Assembly: GCA_030598645.1 (NCBI GenBank)
Contig: JAUVPN010000087.1
Location: 1 to 9,050, forward strand
Length of the DNA: 9,050 nucleotides
Source: Hyphomicrobium sp.
GTDB taxonomy: Bacteria > Pseudomonadota > Alphaproteobacteria > Rhizobiales > Hyphomicrobiaceae
Reading direction: 5' to 3'
The notes beneath the pieces were generated by a model. It had not been told where the DNA came from. It searched no databases and worked only from the letters and a program-made list of their open reading frames with translations. Position 1 is the first letter of the stretch; the number at the start of each line of letters is the position of its first letter. Made by a program: the position numbers and the translations under genes. Below, in pieces: positions 6,779-9,050 of the stretch.

Positions 6779-6808
6779 CTTATAAAATCATGCTTACTCT
6801 GAGGTTAA
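6779..6808 (-). promoter_or_regulatory. Candidate promoter for the minus-strand membrane-protein cluster
   Basis: Read on the minus strand, TTAACC (6803-6808) and TATAAG (6779-6784) are 18 bp apart. The -10 box matches consensus at five of six positions and the -35 box at four. A start near 6772 would give a leader of about 18 bases to the GTG at 6754 or 30 bases to the ATG at 6742. It is the best match in the divergent gap before the regulator gene, but the call is by eye only. Confidence 0.35.
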
Positions 6809-6861
6809 GGCCTGTCCTGAAAGGGCGCGCAAAAAGGAACACGATACTCGCGACGGCTGCC

Positions 6862-6889
6862 TTGACACATAAACATATCTTTATATGAT
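6862..6889 (+). promoter_or_regulatory. Strong sigma-70 type promoter of the regulator-metF-metH operon
   Basis: TTGACA (6862-6867) is a perfect -35 box and TATGAT (6884-6889) is a five-of-six -10 box, 16 bp apart. Transcription should begin near 6896, only about 15 bases before the preferred GTG start at 6911, so there is no room for a riboswitch in the leader. A palindrome fills the spacer (see the next entry). This is the clearest promoter in the window. Confidence 0.7.
6869..6884. promoter_or_regulatory. Palindromic operator inside the met promoter (probable ArsR/SahR site)
   Basis: ATAAA-C-ATAT-C-TTTAT is symmetrical at 14 of 16 positions: five-base arms around a central ATAT, with only the two C positions breaking symmetry. 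It occupies the spacer exactly, starting one base after the -35 box and ending on the first base of the -10 box. A dimer bound here would block RNA polymerase, as expected for an ArsR-type repressor. The gene directly downstream encodes an ArsR protein, so autoregulation is the natural reading. The protein-site pairing is inferred. Confidence 0.55.
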
Positions 6890-6899
6890 CTTCCAGTGT

Positions 6900-6906
6900 G
6901 GGAGGG
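6900..6906 (+). promoter_or_regulatory. Ribosome-binding site that decides the regulator's start
   Basis: GGGAGGG ends four bases before the GTG at 6911. The other in-frame GTG, at 6896, has no such site and coincides with the predicted transcription start. Initiation at 6911 is therefore preferred; a leaderless start at 6896, adding five residues, is the alternative. Confidence 0.6.
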
Positions 6907-6910
6907 TTTC

Positions 6911-7936
6911 GTGTCAGGATCACTAGCCAGCGAAGAGGTTGTGACCGCGCTCAAGGCCGCGGCAGAACCTACGCGATTGCGCATTCTGTTGCTACTTGCA
7001 GCTGGCGAGTTGAGCGTCAAGGACCTGACTAAAATATTGGGGCAAAGTCAGCCGCGCATTAGCCGGCATTTGAAACTATTGGTTGCGGCAAGGCTAGTTG
7101 AACGCTTCCGCGAAGGGAGCTGGGCCTATTTTCACGTTTCCGACAGTGCTCAAGGGGGTAAGCTCGCGCGGGACATTTTGGCCATCGTAGACGTGGCCGA
7201 CCCAGAAGTTGAGCGAGATAGAGCTCGCGCGGAAGAGCTGAGGCGGGACCGAGAAACTGCTGCGCAAACTTACTTCCGTGAGCACGCTGCCGATTGGGAC
7301 CGCATCCGCTCTTTGCATGTGCCCGAAAGCAAAGTCGAAGAGGCGATGAGTATTGCACTCGGCAGCGGCCCCTTCCGCCTACTCGTCGACCTCGGCACCG
7401 GAACGGGGCGCATATTGGAGTTGTTTGCGGGTCGATACGAGCGTGGACTGGGTTTCGATATGAACCAAGCAATGCTGGCTTATGCGCGCAGCAAGTTGTC
7501 GAACTCGCATTCGACCAAAGCTCAGGTTCGCCATGGTGACATTTACGCGTTGGCTCTGCCCGACACTGTGGCTGATGCAGTTATCATGCATCAGGTCTTG
7601 CATTTCCTGTCTCAACCGGCTCACGCTATTCGGGAGGCTGCCCGAGTCCTAGTGCCAGGCGGCCGGCTGTTGATCGTTGATTTCGCGCCGCACGATTTAG
7701 AGTTTTTGCGCGAGGAATACGCTCATGCCCGGCTTGGGTTTGCACCGACTCAGGTGGCCCAATGGTTCAAGGATGCAGGCTTAGAGCCGTTGGAGCAGCG
7801 TGACTTTGAACCCCGGACGAAAGGCGGGCGGGAACAACTTACAGTATCGTTATGGCTGGCTGCGCGTCCAGACAACGTGCCTGGGCAGCCCAAAAGAAAA
7901 CGTACGCCCGCCCCCGAGGTGCAGGAGGCTTCATGA
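6911..7936 (+). CDS. ArsR-family regulator fused to SAM-methyltransferase-like domain (SahR-type)
   Basis: This 341-residue two-domain protein begins with an ArsR winged helix-turn-helix (about 8-80): LKAAAEPTRLRILLLL, the recognition helix in QSQPRISRHLKLL (45-57) and the wing ERFREGSWAYF. A class I methyltransferase-like domain follows (about 115-315), with motif I LVDLGTGTGRILEL (158-171), the acidic residue after strand two (GFDMN, Asp183), HGDIY (208-212), the strand-four region ADAVIMHQVLHFL and LVPGGRLLIVDF. Family knowledge: ArsR-methyltransferase proteins of the SahR group respond to S-adenosylhomocysteine and control methionine-cycle genes. The SAM pocket therefore more likely serves as a sensor than as an enzyme, but activity cannot be excluded. 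No metal-binding ArsR cysteine motif (CVC) is present. Its stop overlaps the metF start (ATGA), so the two are translationally coupled. It is preceded by its own promoter and palindrome. GTG 6911 is chosen on the ribosome-binding site. Confidence 0.9.
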   Translation: MSGSLASEEVVTALKAAAEPTRLRILLLLAAGELSVKDLTKILGQSQPRISRHLKLLVAARLVERFREGSWAYFHVSDSAQGGKLARDILAIVDVADPEVERDRARAEELRRDRETAAQTYFREHAADWDRIRSLHVPESKVEEAMSIALGSGPFRLLVDLGTGTGRILELFAGRYERGLGFDMNQAMLAYARSKLSNSHSTKAQVRHGDIYALALPDTVADAVIMHQVLHFLSQPAHAIREAARVLVPGGRLLIVDFAPHDLEFLREEYAHARLGFAPTQVAQWFKDAGLEPLEQRDFEPRTKGGREQLTVSLWLAARPDNVPGQPKRKRTPAPEVQEAS

Positions 7937-8862
7937 TGGCTGGTTTGACCGAGCGGAAGAGCAGGCTCTTAGGGGCTGGAGAGATCGAGGTGTCGTTCGA
8001 GTTCTTCCCGCCAAAGACGGAGAAGATGGAGGCGAACCTTTGGACGGCAGTTGAACGGCTCGCGCCATTGCGCCCTGAGTTCGTTTCCGTCACCTATGGG
8101 GCAGGCGGCTCAACGCGCGAGCGGACGCACGCCACGGTCGCGCGCATCGTCAAGGAGACGGAATTAAAATCTGCGGCCCATCTGACTTGCGTCTCGGCAA
8201 CGAAAGATGAAGTTGATGCGGTGGCGCAGGATTATTGGGACGCAGGTGTTCGTCACATAGTAGCCCTTCGCGGCGACCCCCCAGCAGGCCCCGGCACCAG
8301 GTATGAGCCGCATCCGGGCGGCTACATAAATGCGGCCGATCTTGTTGCGGGCCTAAAGAAGATTGCACCATTCGAGATCTCAGTGGCGGGTTATCCGGAG
8401 GGGCATCCTGAGAGCTCTTCATCAGCCGCTGACATGGACAACCTCAAGGCCAAAGTGGATGCCGGAGCCGACCGTATTATCACGCAGTTCGGCTTCGACA
8501 ACGCGCCGTATCTGGGTTTTCTGGAACGAGCGCGTGCTTCGGGGATTTGGGTGCCGATCACGCCCGGTATCGTGCCTATTCATAACTACAAACAAGTAGC
8601 GGGCTTTGCAGGGCGGGCGGGTGCAAGCATGCCCTCCTGGTTGGCGCATCGATTTGAGGGTCTAGAAGACGATCCAGCAACGGGCCATCTTGTTGCCGCT
8701 GCCGTGGCGACTGAGCAGGTGATGAATCTCGTCGACGAGGGCGTCAAGAAATTCCACTTCTATACCCTCAATCGCGCGGACCTCGTCTACGCGATCTGCT
8801 ACCTGCTCGGCTTGCGACCGCATAACGCTTTCGAAAACCCAAAACTGCGCGCTGCGGTGTAA
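7933..8862 (+). CDS. metF: 5,10-methylenetetrahydrofolate reductase
   Basis: MetF is a cytosolic flavoenzyme that reduces 5,10-methylene-THF to 5-methyl-THF, the methyl donor for methionine synthase. The 309 residues fit the bacterial TIM-barrel form (E. coli 296). Signature segments are SFEFFPPK (21-28, with the proton-relay Glu at 23), YGAGGSTRERT (55-65), LRGDPP (112-117, the Asp that sits by the flavin), AGYPEGHPES (152-161), QFGFD (185-189, folate-contacting Gln/Phe region) and FYTLNRA (276-282). Two adjacent ATGs, 7933 and 7936, are possible. AGGAGG at 7923-7928 lies four and seven bases upstream of them, respectively. The first gives the ATGA overlap with the regulator; the second has the better spacing. 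The frame stays open back to 7852, inside the regulator, but that is not family sequence. metH begins 15 bp after the stop, so the three genes form one operon. Confidence 0.95.
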   Translation: MMAGLTERKSRLLGAGEIEVSFEFFPPKTEKMEANLWTAVERLAPLRPEFVSVTYGAGGSTRERTHATVARIVKETELKSAAHLTCVSATKDEVDAVAQDYWDAGVRHIVALRGDPPAGPGTRYEPHPGGYINAADLVAGLKKIAPFEISVAGYPEGHPESSSSAADMDNLKAKVDAGADRIITQFGFDNAPYLGFLERARASGIWVPITPGIVPIHNYKQVAGFAGRAGASMPSWLAHRFEGLEDDPATGHLVAAAVATEQVMNLVDEGVKKFHFYTLNRADLVYAICYLLGLRPHNAFENPKLRAAV

Positions 8863-8877
8863 GGGAGAGAACTACCA

Positions 8878-9050
8878 GTGAAAAGGATCGCGAGCGCGAA
8901 AGCACTAGAAGCCGCAGCTGCCGAACGCATTCTCATCATTGATGGAGCAATGGGCACGATGATCCAGCGCTACAGGCTGGACGAAGCGGGCTACCGCGGG
9001 GAACGCTTCAAGGATTGGAAGCAGGACGTGAAGGGCAACAATGACCTTCT
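8878..9050 (+). CDS. metH: Methionine synthase, cobalamin-dependent, N-terminal part (runs off the window)
   Basis: The frame opens at GTG 8878, with GGGAGA (8863-8868) nine bases upstream, and stays open for 57 codons to the edge. The peptide contains [17 protein letters not shown], the start of the homocysteine S-methyltransferase barrel of MetH, then GERFKDW and KGNNDLL, which match the first strand-helix units of MetH. The zinc-binding cysteines and the cobalamin and activation domains lie outside the window. In some alphaproteobacteria MetH is split, so this could be a full-length enzyme or only a homocysteine-methyltransferase subunit. It receives the methyl group made by MetF, the gene just before it, and is expected to share the regulator-led promoter. 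Confidence 0.9.
   Translation, partial: MKRIASAKALEAAAAERILIIDGAMGTMIQRYRLDEAGYRGERFKDWKQDVKGNNDL

Noticed and set aside
6755..6910. A SAM or SAH riboswitch before the met operon.
   Set aside because: The predicted transcription start near 6896 leaves only about 15 bases of leader, and no conserved riboswitch-like fold is visible. Control by the ArsR protein explains the region better.

Overview
The window reads as ordinary chromosome from an alphaproteobacterium, most likely a member of the Hyphomicrobiales (Rhizobiales). The protein types point that way: a bacterial ELM1-family protein, a greA/Lrp neighbourhood, and an ArsR-methyltransferase regulator heading metF and metH. This placement is inference from gene content and remembered gene order; no ribosomal RNA or other strong marker is present. 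There are no signs of phage, insertion sequences, tRNA genes or CRISPR, and no gene is visibly broken. The genes at both ends are cut only by the window edge.

Left part (1-2790): the 3' end of greA (+) meets a convergent Lrp/AsnC-type regulator (-). That regulator is divergent from a probable two-gene operon: a bacterial homologue of the plant mitochondrial-fission factor ELM1 (1028-2044), followed 17 bp later by a CPBP-type intramembrane protease homologue (2062-2790).

Middle (2878-5330): ettA, an ABC-F translation factor, is followed by a terminator-like inverted repeat and then by a small glutathione S-transferase-like gene. Facing these, on the minus strand, is a compact cluster (6754 down to 5350): a two-helix membrane protein of unknown function, a candidate 52-residue membrane ORF that exactly fills the gap, and a secreted MlaC/Ttg2D-like protein. 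No other Mla component is in view.

Right part (6862-9050): a methionine-cycle operon. A near-consensus promoter (TTGACA-16-TATGAT) carries an AT-rich palindrome exactly in its spacer. It drives an ArsR helix-turn-helix protein fused to a methyltransferase-like domain (SahR-type), then metF (ATGA overlap), then the start of metH. The simplest reading is an autoregulated operon in which the ArsR protein senses S-adenosylhomocysteine or SAM and sets the supply of methyl groups for methionine synthesis.

I did not find a clearly new biological system. The best candidates for a second look are the palindrome inside the met promoter and the minus-strand cluster with its unannotated small ORF.
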